In this document: in pieces, positions 43,920-56,040 of the stretch
How the letters are laid out: every line of letters begins with the position of its first letter
Numbering within the stretch: position 1 is the stretch's first letter
Assembly: GCF_950295315.1 (NCBI RefSeq)
Contig: NC_080172.1
Location: 81,239,118-81,303,117, forward strand
Direction of reading: 5' to 3'
From: Erinaceus europaeus
Lineage: Eukaryota > Chordata > Mammalia > Eulipotyphla > Erinaceidae
Length of the DNA: 64,000 bases
Program-made: the position numbers and the translations under genes
The notes under the pieces: model-generated
What the model was told of the DNA's origin: nothing
Database searches by the model: none
The model's input: only the letters and a program-made list of their open reading frames with translations

Positions 43920-45210
43920 AGCCCTGAGGATGAAGCTCCAACAGGAATACTTTATCTTTCATTAGTAAGCATACTAAATTTTTCTAATATTTTTGGAAAT
44001 TTCTGCCCTTTTCAAAGATAGTGTCAAAGTACTAAGAACAACAGTTTAGAAGATGAAATGAAAAACTATTTAAAATAATATGTTGATTCCCTTAATGTAA
44101 ATTTTATTAATAAATAAGAAAATTATACACAAATTTTCAGTTGTCCAAAAACATAAAACAGTCTGCTTTCAAAGGGTAAATGTGGTTTTTAAATGGGCAT
44201 ACTTAAAATGTTTAAATAATGCAACTTTCCCTGAATTTCTTCCTCATGGCCTGCTTTCTTCTTTTTCTCTCTCACCATATCTGTGAATCTTGAATTCTTT
44301 TGTATTTTCTTTTTTTAGACTAAGTATCTTGACATCAGATATATTTAGTTTACCCTAATGTTTTATGCTTCCATGTTTATATACTTAACTCTTTAGTTTA
44401 TCTGGAATTATTTTTTCAAACATATAAATGAGAGAGTGAGATTTCACAGATTATATGTTTAGAAGGGCTTTTCTTACTTACAATGATGTTATCAATGTGC
44501 CTTGCTATCAAGTAGACAGAATGTAAATTAGAGTAGGTGGATGGAAGTCAAAGCTCCTTGAGCTTATGTTAATAATTTCACTGTAATCTTAAACTTTGAG
44601 CATTCCACTTAACTCTTACTTGTAAAAATTAGATAAGGTGGCACTCAGTATAATAGTCAGTTAAATCATTTAGACCCCCCCCCCAGGAAAAAAAAACATA
44701 TTTTATAGCATCAGTAAAGTCAGTTAAGATTGAGGTCTATAATACCTGGGTTCAGTGCCCAGATCAGTCATTTATCAGTTGTGTAAGCTTAGATAGCTTA
44801 CTGTCCCTGACCATCTACTTCCTCATCTGTGACATGCAATTTATACAACAGTCTTTTTTCTAGTAATCAGCATGAGCACTGACCTTCCATGATCTATTGC
44901 ATCATTCACAGAAATGACTTGATTTTCCCTCTTAATTTTTTCAGTAGGTTAAAGTAAATATTTCCTATTTCTTCAATTTGAACTTTATGACTATCAGTGA
45001 AATCCAGAATACTTCTTACATTTTGTGTACATTTAATTTTTTTTCATTAAATTATCTTTTGCCACCATCTGTCCAGTTTTTCAGTAGATTGTATCTTTTT
45101 TTGGTTTCCAAAATCAACTAAATCAGATTTAGAGAAAATAAGAAGGAAGGAAAAGCGCTCAGAACCTATGTTTTAGTTCCTATGAATATTAAACCCTTTC
45201 TTTCCCCAGG
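43920..45210. other. AT-rich intergenic sequence
   Basis: Nothing recognised. Confidence 0.5.
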
Positions 45211-45228
45211 TTAGAAATAAGTATTTAG

Positions 45229-45503
45229 AGGGAGTTAGGCGGTAGCACAGTGGGATAAGCGCATGTGGCTCAAAGCACAAGAATCAGCATAAAGATCCCA
45301 GTTTGAGTCCCCGGCTCCCCACCTGCAGGGGAGTTGCTTCACAGGTGGTGAAGCAGGTCTGCAGGTATCTTTCTCTCACCCTCTCTGTCTTCCCCTCCTT
45401 TCTCCATTTCTTTCTGTCCTATCCAACAACGATGGCATCAATAACTACAACAATAAAACAACAAGGGCCACGAAAGGGAATACATAAATATTAAAAAAGA
45501 AAA
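45229..45503 (+). repeat. SINE subfamily B with 15-base duplication
   Basis: GGAGTTAGGCGGTAGCACAG head, AGTTTGAGTCCCCGGC B box, full body. GAAATAAGTATTTAG (45214-45228) and GAAATATGTATTTAG (45504-45518) flank it, one mismatch. Confidence 0.93.
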
Positions 45504-45544
45504 GAAATATGTATTTAGTTTTGTTTGATGGGGGAGCAGTTTTT

Positions 45545-45722
45545 TGTTTGTCACCAACTGATTCTTGGCACTGGCACTAGGAATGCACTGCTCCTAGTAG
45601 CTATTTTATTAGATAGGACAGGGAAACCCTCACTCCCCCACAGGTGAAAGCAGGTACTCAAACATGGATCCCTGTGTATGGTAATATGAGTGCTTAACCA
45701 GGTGTACCACCTCCAGGCCCCT
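45545..45722 (-). repeat. SINE, antisense, internally deleted
   Basis: GCACTGGCACTAGGAATGC, TTATTAGATAGGACAGGG, TACTCAAACATGGATCCCTG and GTGTACCACCTCCAGGCCC; the body is shortened. Confidence 0.75.
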
Positions 45723-45724
45723 GT

Positions 45725-46395
45725 ATTCATTTTTAATCACCACAATTCAAAATAATTTGTACTATTAAACAGTAATGCTCTGATCAGTGCTACTATAAGT
45801 GTGCCATCACCATTAATATTATAAACACAATCAAAGACCCTATCACTGCTGAAAACAAACTTTATTGTACTAAGATCCCAGCTGATTTATGAACAGATTG
45901 AGAGACAGAGTCATAATATAACATTAAGTTAAAAAGTATAGAAGGCACCTATATCTGCTAATACATAGTAGTCCTTTCTATGTCCTGTGTAATATGTGTT
46001 CTTAGTGTATAATATGGGCACACTTAAAAATCTCATCGCAGATTTGCTTTATGTTTGAAACTCTTTTTTATTTGAGAGCATTGATCTATTCATATAGCTA
46101 GCTAGCTAGCTAGATAGATAGATAGATATTACAGAATTACATGTCGAACAGGGTTTGAAATCACACTGTTTCCACCATGAGAGTTCTAAATCTTCAGTCT
46201 CCCCACTGCAATCCACCACAGTTTTCCTAAGGTTGTAGACATGGGCCAACCATCTACTCTGCAACTACCTGTCCACATTTATACATAGTTGCCTCTTCTT
46301 TTTCTGATTCAATACTTTCTTCCCCTCTAAGCCTCTCATGACATTGTAGCTACCTCCATATGTCCCTCTCCTTTTCCTTCTCTCTCTCTGGGTGC
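45725..46395. other. Intergenic sequence with short (GATA/GCTA)n tract
   Basis: AGCTAGCTAGCTAGCTAGATAGATAG-like tract at 46098-46130; nothing else recognised. Confidence 0.5.
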
Positions 46396-46399
46396 TGAT

Positions 46400-46950
46400 G
46401 GAGCTGGAGTTCAGAGCCCTCTTATCTTCATCCTATCACTCCCCCCCCACCGGGAGTATGGATCAAGGTTGTTTATGGGGAGCAGGATGCTGGAGTTCTG
46501 GCTTCTGTTACTGCTTCTCTAATGAGCATGAGCACTGACAGGTCAATCCAACCCCCAGCCTGTTTCTTTCTTTCCCTAGTGGACCAGAGCTCTGGAGATT
46601 CAGAGGCCCAGGACACATTGGTGAGGTCATCTGCCCAGAGAAGTTTTGATAGAGTCATGGTAGGATCTGTAACTTGGTGTCTGGAAGGTGGCATGACTTA
46701 AGTTAACACAAGATGGTTAATGAACAGGAACCAAAAAGTAGGATTAGAGAGGATGAGATTAGGGTAGAAAAAAGCTAGGAAAACCATTTTAGGCAAGCTG
46801 GGGTGGGGCATACAACTAAAAAACAACTAGTTTTGCTTAAATCTGGTAGCTAGCCTGAGGTTGGATAAGAATATTGTCTGAGAGAATAGTGTCGGAGGAG
46901 AGAAAAAGGCTAGAAAGTTGAATTATGGTTGGGAGTAGCTCCCATTATTA
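46400..46950 (-). mobile_element. Old L1 long 3' UTR
   Basis: GGGAGTATGGATCAAGG, TGCTTCTCTAATGAGCATG, GGACACATTGGTGAGGTC; diverged from the young copies. Confidence 0.65.
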
Positions 46951-46954
46951 TAAA

Positions 46955-48215
46955 GAAAGACCTAAAAAGAAAGACCTAAAAAACAGAAAGACCTAAAAAG
47001 AAAGACTTAAAAAGACACCTTAAAGTACCTAATGAAATAGTTTGTACTTGTACCTAGATACCCTCCTCACCTACTTCCTATTACACTTCCCTAAATCAAT
47101 CTGAAGCTAACCTTATCAACATAAGGACTACAAAAGCTGAATAAGGACAAGAGACTGGCATACTTTAATGATGACTCTTTAGTCACTATCAGGCCATCCC
47201 ATCAGCTAGGTCAGGTATTCGTGGGATTCCCACACAAACACAATGAACCTAGACTTAGAATAGATCCCTCTCTCCATTATCACTGGTCATCTCAATCAGG
47301 AGTAATAAAATGGGCCCCTTGGGGGCCCCTGTAGGACCTTGCGCTCAGTGTGGATCAACAATGGTAGAGAATGTTCCATCCTCTGAAGGGGGGTTAGATA
47401 ACATACTCTACCACCTGAAGAAGATGGGTCCTGAAATTGGTGCAACTCGGAATGTTCCTACAAATGACCACAGAATGCAAGTCTGGACCTACAGGGATGT
47501 AGAGGTTACATAGGATCCTGTGCTGAATATGGGCCCCAGATCAAACCGATAAGGTTTATGGTCAACAATATTTATATGCTTTTCTCATATTTGGGAGCTA
47601 CTCTCTTCCCTGATCCAGTTTTCTAGCCCTTTTTCCAGCAATGTCATCATCTGCGCAGACAATAACTTGGGTCCTCCTGCATATCGGATGTCAGGCTCAG
47701 GCAATAACTAATAAAGTCATGGGTCCTTTGGAATATACCTAAAGTAGACCTACTAGATATTTCTAAAGTGGAGATCACAAATCTTTATCTGTAATATTCC
47801 AGCCTTTAGTTTCATGATTAATCAACAGTTTGTATGACTTTATATGTTTATTCTTTCTCAGCCACCAGGTTCCATGATACCAACCAGACCTCCCTGGATA
47901 GATGACCCCATCAATGTGTCCTAGAGCTCCAATTCCTCAGAGCCCTGCCCCACTAGGGAAAGAGAGAGACAGGATGGGAGTATGGATCGACCTGTCAATA
48001 CCCGTGTTCAGCGGGGAAGCAATTACAGAAGCCAGACCTTCCATCTTTTGCACCCCATAATGATCCTGGGTCCATACGTCCACAGGGCTAAAGAATAGGA
48101 AAGATATCAAGGGAGAGAATGGGATACAGAGCTCTGGTGGTAGGAATTGTACCCCTCTTATCCTATGGCTTGACAGTGTTTCTATATTATAAATAAATAA
48201 ATTTTTAAAAATTAT
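46955..48215 (+). mobile_element. L1 long 3' UTR, nearly complete
   Basis: Covers the 3' UTR from TAAAGTACCTAATGAAATAG through GTTCCATCCTCTGAAGG to the ATTATAAATAAATAAATTT tail. A 13-14-base AAGACCTAAAAAG unit is repeated at 46958-47020 at its start. Confidence 0.8.
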
Positions 48216-48251
48216 GTGGATAAAATTAGCTATTTACTTCCATCCACCTGC

Positions 48252-48259
48252 ATATATGC

Positions 48260-48308
<49 letters not shown>

Positions 48309-48332
48309 CTAGATGAATGGAATAGGTGGATG

Positions 48333-48387
<55 letters not shown>
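48252..48387 (+). repeat. (TA)n microsatellite, bipartite
   Basis: Two TA tracts (to 48305 and 48336-48387) split by a GAATGGAATAGGTGGATGG spacer. Confidence 0.96.
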
Positions 48388-48388
<1 letters not shown>

Positions 48389-48519
48389 ATGCAAGTCTTG
48401 ATTCCCTTAGAAATACACTGAACTCAAAAACATAAAAATTTTTATTTTATTTTATTATGTTCATTAAAAATCACACTACTAGCCAATGTGATGCACTTTT
48501 TCATTTTATTATTTTTAGT

Positions 48520-49780
48520 GGGGGTAGGATTAATGGCTTACACTGCAGTCAGTAGCATGTGGGTACAATTTCTAATTTTTCTGTGAAAGTTCTCTGAAGG
48601 ACACTTTTACCAAAACCTGGGTCCTTTTTCATCATCATGTATCAGGATTCCAGGGTTTTGTTCAGCCAATCCCTCCCCCAACTTCATCAGAGTACTTTTC
48701 TTTGATAAAACTCACCATGGTCAGTCCAAATTTCACTTACTAATTCTCCGTCTGTCTCATTTATTAAGTTCCACTTATGAAATAACTTAGTATTTGTCCT
48801 CTTTTTGGCCTATATCATATAATATGATGTCTTTAACTTTCATCCAAGATGATGCAAAATAGATTACTTCATCATTTTTAACAACTGAGTAGTATTCCAT
48901 CATGTGTAAGTGACACAATTTTTTAATATTTATTTATTTATTTTCCCTTTTGTTGCCCTTGTTTTTCATTGGTGTTGTAGTTATTGTTGTTGTTATTGAT
49001 ATTGTCTTTGTTAGATAGGACAGTGAGAAATGGAGAGAGGAGGGGAAGACCGAGAAGGGGAGAGAAAGATAGAAACCTGCAGACCTGCTTCACCTCCTGT
49101 GAAGCGACTCCCCTGCAGGTGGGGGCCCAGGGCTCTAACCAGGATCCTTATGCTGGTTCTTGCACTTTGCGTCATTTGTGCTTAACCCGCTGCACTACTG
49201 CCTGACTCCCTTCATGGCATAATTTTTTATCCATTTATCTATCCCTCAATTTATGGGTTGCTTTCAAATTTTGACTATTACAAATTATGCTAAGAACATA
49301 GATGTATTCTTATAAGTATTTTTGTTTCTTTGGGGTAGTTTTCTAGGACAGAAATTGCTAGGTCATAGGGTAGCTACAGTTCTAATTTGTATTTGCACTT
49401 CTCTGATAGTCAGCAACTTTGAGCACTTTCTCATGTGTCTATTGGCTCTCTGGATCTCTTCCTCAGTGAAGTTTCTGTCCATGCCCTTGTCCCATTTTCT
49501 AATAGGGCTTTTTTTGGGGGGAGTGTTATTTGTTTGTTTTGTTTTTGGTGCTAAGTTTATTGAGCTCTTTTCTGTATTTTGATTATGAGTTCTTTATCTA
49601 AAGAAGGTTGTATAAAGATCTTCTTCCACTCTATAATATGTTCTGTTACAGTGATGTTATTCTTTGCTGTGAAGAAGCTTTTCAGTTTAATGTAGTTCCA
49701 CTGAATGTTTTTTGTTTTTATTTTCTTTGCTGTTTGACTTTCAGATACATTAAAATGTAATCAATTTTAAGATAACTAAA
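48520..49780 (-). mobile_element. Old L1 3' end, split by a SINE
   Basis: Older 3' UTR block (TTCATCATCATGTATCAGG), ORF2-end block (TGAGTAGTATTCCATCATG), then after the SINE more ORF2 antisense (CTAGGTCATAGGGTAGC, CTTTATCTAAAGAAGG). Confidence 0.75.
48925..49210 (-). repeat. SINE subfamily B, antisense
   Basis: TTCCCTTTTGTTGCCCTTG, GATAGGACAGTGAGAAATGG, TTCACCTCCTGTGAAGCGAC, a GGGCTCTAACCAGGATCC B box and GCTGCACTACTGCCTGACTCC head. Confidence 0.92.
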
Positions 49781-49854
49781 TACTGAGTTAATTTATTATG
49801 CATGATATAGTACTCTATAAACAGGCATCATTTTTATAACTTGTATAAAATATA

Positions 49855-50285
49855 TTTTCAGGGATTACTTTTCCAGATCCTTTCAAGATCAGTCCAGTCA
49901 TGAGTCTGAGATTTCTGAAGATAGCTCTCAGATTCAGACAAAGGTGCTACCATAATGCCAATGTCACTTTCATGGGCAGAAAACCTCACCAATGTGTTCT
50001 GGAGTCCCACCTCTCCAAAGCCCGGCCCCTTTAGTGAAAGATAGAAATAGACTTGGAGGTAAGGATTGAATTACCAAGGCCCATGCCCAGCAGAGAAGCA
50101 ATTACAGAAGCTAGACCTTCCACTTTCTGCACCCTTATAATGATCCTAGGTTCATACTTCCAGAGGGATAAAGAATAAGAAAGCTTCCAATGCAGAGGAT
50201 GGAATGCTAAACACTGGTGGTGAGAACTGTATGGAATTGCACCCCCTTGTCCAATAAACTTGTCGATCATAATTTTTAAAAAGTG
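49855..50285 (+). mobile_element. Old L1 long 3' UTR
   Basis: CCAATGTGTTCTGGAG, CAGAGAAGCAATTACAGAAG and GATCCTAGGTTCATACTTCC, then the 3' end; diverged. Confidence 0.7.
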
Positions 50286-50289
50286 CTTA

Positions 50290-50868
50290 AAATTTGATAA
50301 ATTGAATGATAGTAGAATGGGCTCTGTCCATTTTTTTAATTAGGTCTAAATTTAAATGTGAGAATTTCACAGGCTTCCCAATCATAACCAAAATTATATT
50401 TTAACAAACATAATGATTTTCAGATTCCAGAATTGAAATAAGGAGTCATTCTTACATTGAATCCATCTTGGACCAATTATAAAGATGTCTTAAGACTTGA
50501 TAATTTATGTACCATTAGCATTTTGGAATGTGTCTATCTTGAGATACATTATATTGTGATATTTAAGAGGAATTCTAATTCCATTTTATTGTGCTCAAAT
50601 CACCACTTAATAAAACTATGCAATTGTCCAGTAAAGTAAGTTCACTGGTCGGGTTTCTTTCACTACATAATGAGGATGATAACAGTACTTATACCACAAT
50701 GTTGCCAAGAGAATTAAGTCAGTTAATTTTTAAAAGGTGCTTATTAGTTCAGTAATTGGCATGATGATGTTCTGAAGTCTACTAATTTTGTATAAATAAA
50801 ATTGCAAGCCATATGATGATAGAAATTGATATTTTAAGTAGAGATAAATTATTCTGGAACCTTTTTAT
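50290..50868. other. Intergenic sequence
   Basis: Nothing recognised. Confidence 0.5.
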
Positions 50869-50869
50869 T

Positions 50870-51600
50870 TTTTTAATTATTTATTTAAGAAAGGAGACTT
50901 TAACAAAACAGTAGGATAGGAGGGGTACAACTCCACACAATTCCCACCACCTGATCTCCATATCCCATCCCCTCCCCTGATAGCTTTCCCATTCTCTATC
51001 TCTCTGGGAGTATGGATCCAGGGTCATTGTGGGTTGCAGAAGGTGGAAGGTCTGGCTTCTGTAATTGCTTCCCCGCTGAACATGGGCATTGACTGGTCGA
51101 TCCATACTCCCAGTCTGCCTCTCTCTTTCCCTAGTAGGGTGGGGTTCTGGGGAAGCGGAGCTCCAGGACACATTGGTGGGGTCTTCAGTCTGGTCGGCAT
51201 CATGCTGGCATCCAGAACCTGGTAGCTGAAACGAGAGTTAACATACAAAGCCAAACAAATTGTTGAATAATCATGGACCTAAAGGCTGGAAGAGTGCAGA
51301 TGAAGTGTTGGGGGGGTACTCTCTGCAGACTCTTGTGTACTTCTGCTTTCAGGTATATATTTTCTCTGGTTTATGGACACATGTGAACATATGCTCCATC
51401 TCAGGGGACCTAGTCTATATCTAGGTTTGGGGACTTTACTAGGGAGTGGAATGGAATTAGAGAATACTATGAAAGGAAAGGTCTCACCTGAGTGATGAAG
51501 CTGAAGGGTTGTCATTCCATACCTGAAGTCTCTGGACACAGTCTGAAGTGAAGCATGCTGTGTTGGCACTCCTTGCATTGATTAGGTTGTGATCGGTGGA
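50870..51600 (-). mobile_element. Young 5'-truncated L1, long 3' UTR
   Basis: Close to 35090-35770 and to the reverse complement of 41389-42100. A 96-codon frame on the minus strand (50881-51171) is the same frame as the 145-codon frame of the other young copies. No clear duplication. Confidence 0.88.
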
Positions 51601-51739
51601 AGTTTTATTATTTTCTCCTTATATAAATTCATATCAAAATAAAAATGAATGAGAAATTTCTTTAAGTACTTGTTCTTATCTTCTCTATCCTTCCTTTCAC
51701 TATATAGTCCATTTCTTTTCATCTAAATATTTTTGTTAT

Positions 51740-51899
51740 GGAAATAACACTTTATATGATAATTGTCATATGGGTATAATTCCTTATCTCCCAATTGCAA
51801 GTTTCCCAGCACAGGCCTATCTCTGTCACCACCATCCACACTCCATTTTTGTTTGGTATTTCCCCCTCTATTCAAAATGCCTCCTTCAGGAAAACAGGG
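51740..51899 (-). mobile_element. Old L1 3' UTR fragment
   Basis: ATATGGGTATAATTCCTTATC and CTGTCACCACCATCCACAC resemble the older 3' UTR; short and decayed. Confidence 0.45.
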
Positions 51900-52172
51900 A
51901 CATAGAAAAACATAACCTCCCAGGCTGGGAATATGGATTGACCTGTCAATGCCCATGTTCAGCAGGGAAGCAATTACAGAAGCCAGACCTTCCACCTTCT
52001 GCATCCCACAATGACTTGGGTCCATATTCCCAGAGGGTTAAAGAATAGGAAGGATATCAGAGGAGGGGATGGGATACAGAATCCTGGTGGTGGGAATTGT
52101 GTGGAGTTGTACCCCTCTTATCCTATGGTTTTGTCAGTGTTTCATTTTAATAAATATTTTTTTAAAAAAATA
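51900..52172 (+). mobile_element. 5'-truncated L1 3' end
   Basis: Only the last 270 bases of the long 3' UTR, from GGGAATATGGATTGACCTG to CAGTGTTTCATTTTAATAAAT. Confidence 0.85.
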
Positions 52173-52174
52173 GC

Positions 52175-54055
52175 TACATAAAAAAAAGAAAGAAAAAGAC
52201 GTAACCTCCAATTAAGTCTCCTGAACTTTGTTTGTTACATAACAAATTTGTTTGGGTATTCTGAGTATATTTTCTTACTATATTATACAGTCACCAATAT
52301 CACTTCAATAATAAAAACAAATGAGGGTTTTACTGTTAAAATGAACATTACTTTTTATAATGAGGAGACAGAATCTTCCTTTGACTTTAACATTTTGTCT
52401 TGTTAATATTTCTGTTTCCCCTTTTTCCACTCTATCATAATAAAGCCTTTACTGGAAAGGGAAAAACTAACAACTAAGAACCACTGCTCTTAAGAGAAGT
52501 AAAAGACAGTGACTGTTAAAGACATCAAACTGAATAGTATGTTTTATGTCTGGTTTCTTATTGCTGCATTTTACTGTTACTGAAGTAAATACGGCTACAG
52601 AAGTCTTATGAAAGTATGTAAGTAGCCATATAAATCTGGCTTTGACTGAATTATCTTACTTTTCACAGAGATAAAGAATAATTCTCAGAGTTTTACAAAA
52701 AAAAAAATCTGCCTTTACTATCTTCAGAGTTGTAGAATACTTTTGCAACAAATTTGAAAATAGTTTTGTGGCTATATTTAAAGTTTGAAATTGCACCCAC
52801 TTTTGTTTCATTTCACAGTAGTTACTGTGCAGATTGTTCCATTATTTCTCAAGTTATAAAGTAATTTTACTGAAAATTTCAAAACACTTCATCGGCACAA
52901 GCTAAAACTGCATTTTGCTTACAGCCAAAGGAAGCAACATTTTTGCCATCAAAACCTATTATTTCTTTCCTAAAACTAGGAAAGAAATCCAAATATATAT
53001 TCTCCCCTTTGAATATGAAACTTTTCCCTTAGGTATATGTCTAATATTTGTGTCTGATCTTCCCAAGCAGAGCATTCCAATTTCAGTACCCAAACCAAGT
53101 GGAGAGAGATAGATTATGTAATTTCTTATCTCTGTGGTATAAACAATGCACACACAAGCCCAAGCATAAAATAATGAGATGAAAATATTATGTGTATGAC
53201 TCATTTAGTGAACAGAAAATTCATCTTCGAGTACCATATATGTTTTCATGGAAATAAAATTGAAAAAGAAGACTAGATATTTCACAGTGCTGCTAATATT
53301 GAAATGCTGCATTGATAAAGCTAGAAAGAGAAATGTCATTGTTTCCAATATATCAAATTTGCCAGCTATTTGTTATGTGCTTTTGCACCATAAGTGGAAT
53401 GACTTGGCAAAATACATTTTCTCAGAATAATATATTTAGATTTAGATAGGTTTACACTGTAAATTCTGAAGATTCTTCTAGGCGCAGATAGCATCTCTAA
53501 GAACAATGTTTGTTGGGTTTTTTTTTTTGTCTGTGTTATTTATTTTTTAACTATTTCCTTTTTCTGATTAGCTTATAGCTCTGTAGTTCCAGCTGTTTCA
53601 TTCGGTAACTCTAAAACCCTATCGCTGGGGAGTTCTGTGTAATTGCCCATAATATGTACCACATTATCCATTTCAGGAACTGTGCTGAAAGACAGCAGCA
53701 ATAAGGGGGTTTCTAAAGGCAGTCTGGTTTACACTAATGGACCTAACAGGAAGGAAATGCAATTTGAAAGAAGCTGATGCATATGTTCTATTGCTGAATA
53801 TAATGTTTGATTTAATTATTAACTGTCAGTGATGGAAAGGCAGATCCTGTTCAGCCCTACTTAGAGTGCAGTGCTTTGCATTCAAAGAAAATAAATGAAA
53901 AAAGTTTTTGACTTTCAATCTGTGACTTAAAAGAATATATCTTTTCAACAAATAATTTTTAAATATTTTTACTTTAGGTGTAAATTAGGCAGTGAAATTT
54001 TCAAACTGATTCTTGTTCTTTATGCTTTTATTTACTTCTTTCTAAATTTATTTTC
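52175..54055. other. Repeat-poor region, possible conserved non-coding sequence
   Basis: No dispersed repeat was recognised over almost 2 kb, unlike the rest of the window. A perfect 12-base-arm hairpin with a 4-base loop lies at 52961-52988. 53540-53960 has higher complexity with few low-complexity runs. No coding frame is supported. Confidence 0.35.
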
Positions 54056-54059
54056 ATTT

Positions 54060-54300
54060 ATTTCTGAGGGTATTAATGGTTTACAGTAAACGGTTGTTGG
54101 TGCACATGTAAAATGTCTCAGTTTTCTGAAAAGAATATGCTCACTGGTGTTTTTGGATTAATATCATGCTTGGAAACTTCCTCCTATATGTAGTTTTGAA
54201 TTAAGACAGTCTTGTATGGAGTAACTGTTTAAATCCTCTTTCAATTGAGGGTTCTGTCATGTGTTGACTGGCAGAAGAAATTTTAGTAAAGAGCTGAAAT
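54060..54300 (-). mobile_element. Old L1 3' UTR fragment
   Basis: GGTATTAATGGTTTACAGT and the decayed block after it, as at 17690 and 48520. Confidence 0.5.
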
Positions 54301-54599
54301 GTACAGCCTCTCTTTGTCTTCCTCTTTTCTGCACTATGAGTGATTTGGCACTCAGCTTTAGTCCATTTCTTTTAATTGGCATTCTGTGACTTTCACGAAA
54401 GCTACCCCTTTCTTAAAATGCCATAATTGTGTGTGTGAAAGGCTGAGAGCAAGACATAAAGAATAGATTCGTTAGAGAACTAACATATTCATGCTTCTTC
54501 CTGGTTACTTTACTTCTACATTGGTACAAAATGACCTAATGTATATAAAGAGAGAGACATAACCCAGAGAATTTTCAAGGGAACTTAAATACTCCACTG

Positions 54600-54694
54600 G
54601 AGGCCCAGCAAGATAGCTCAGCTGAGAAGGTGCCTGCCTTATCATGCACACAACACAGTCCCCAACTCACTGGGGAGAACTTTGTGCTGTGCTA

Positions 54695-54729
<35 letters not shown>

Positions 54730-54745
54730 TATATAAAAATGTCTT
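54600..54745 (+). repeat. Diverged SINE-like repeat with (CT)n
   Basis: GGCCCAGCAAGATAGCTCAG head, then a (CT)n run at 54693-54729. Similar to 57325. Confidence 0.6.
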
Positions 54746-54749
54746 CCTG

Positions 54750-55845
54750 GAGCGGCAAAGCCCTTTGGTGATAACAAAAACAATGCTTTACTGTGTCTGT
54801 CAATTAGAAAAGAGTGGCTTAGTACTATGTGTAAACATAATAATGAAGCTATGTAATTTTAGCTGTGAATTTTATATCTATCTGGTGAGATTATTTTATC
54901 TGACACTAGCCTAGGCATAACTATGGCAGAAATTAAACAATACTGATGATATTTGGAGTTCATCCAAAATGCTCTCTATTGTTTATATAACTGGCTCCAG
55001 CATCATTATATGATCCATAATTTCTCATTTTTATTACACATATGTTCTTGCATATAAAAGCATACAACTTCAACTTAGTGGGAGGTATTTTTCTTTATTA
55101 TTTCAAAAGGAATTGTTTTTTTTTGTATCATGAGAATAATAGAAAACAATGAAGCTTCCTGGAAATACAATACCACAGTTCAAACATCTACTTAATTAAG
55201 ACAGATTAATATATATGTATGTATGTACACATACATATGTACACATGCATATGGTTAATCTATATTTTTGTTCTATCTTATAACCTAATGTCTCTTGTGA
55301 ATGTTTCTAGTCTTACTATGGGCTGAGAAATTGACTATTTCAGTTGTGAATGACTGGAATGTGGCTCTTCTGGAATTATTGCTAAACTGATAGAGTTTAA
55401 TTCTAATGTTCTCGGCCCTACAGAATTTAGAATTATTTTATTTAATTTATCCATGCTAATACCTATGAAAGCAGTGACTGGTGGACTTGAAAAGCTTCAA
55501 AGCTCAGTTCCTAGAAGCATTATCAATTGCAAATACTGGTTATGCTACTCAACTCTAACACTTAAGACACAAGACAGCCATGCCTCCATATTTTCCCCAA
55601 ATGTAACATTTACATAGGTTTGATAATTTATCAAAGATGATTTAAATATGATTTAAAATTTTTCGGTAATTGCTGTTTGTTGCATTTTGAATAATTTATC
55701 ATTTGTTGTCATTTAAAATAATTACACATGTAAGCTTTTTTCACTTTGCTCTTAGAGACTGTTATTTCATATTTGTGGTTATAGGCTTAAATTTAATTTG
55801 CAAATGATAAATATTTTAAGTATGCTTAAGTATTCAAAGTAAAGT
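54750..55845. other. AT-rich intergenic sequence
   Basis: Nothing recognised except TATGTATGTACACATACATATG alternation near 55210-55250. Confidence 0.5.
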
Positions 55846-55847
55846 GT

Positions 55848-55968
55848 AAAACTGGGGAGGTAGCTCAGCATGTTTAAGAGCCGACTTCCGTTCCTGAGAT
55901 CCCAGAGGCCACAGATTAATTTTCCACACCACCTTACACTGGAGCTGAGCATTGCTCTGACCCACTCC

Positions 55969-56014
<46 letters not shown>

Positions 56015-56040
56015 TCTCAAAGTAAATAAATACCTTTTAA
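55848..56040 (+). repeat. SINE-like repeat with long (CT)n
   Basis: CTGGGGAGGTAGCTCAGCAT head, CTGGAGCTGAGCATTGCTC body, (CT)n at 55969-56018, AAATAAATACC tail. Confidence 0.7.

Noticed and set aside
46958..47020. Possible CRISPR-like array (AAGACCTAAAAAG units)
   Set aside because: Units are 13-14 bases with no unique spacers, in a mammalian L1; it is a short tandem repeat.
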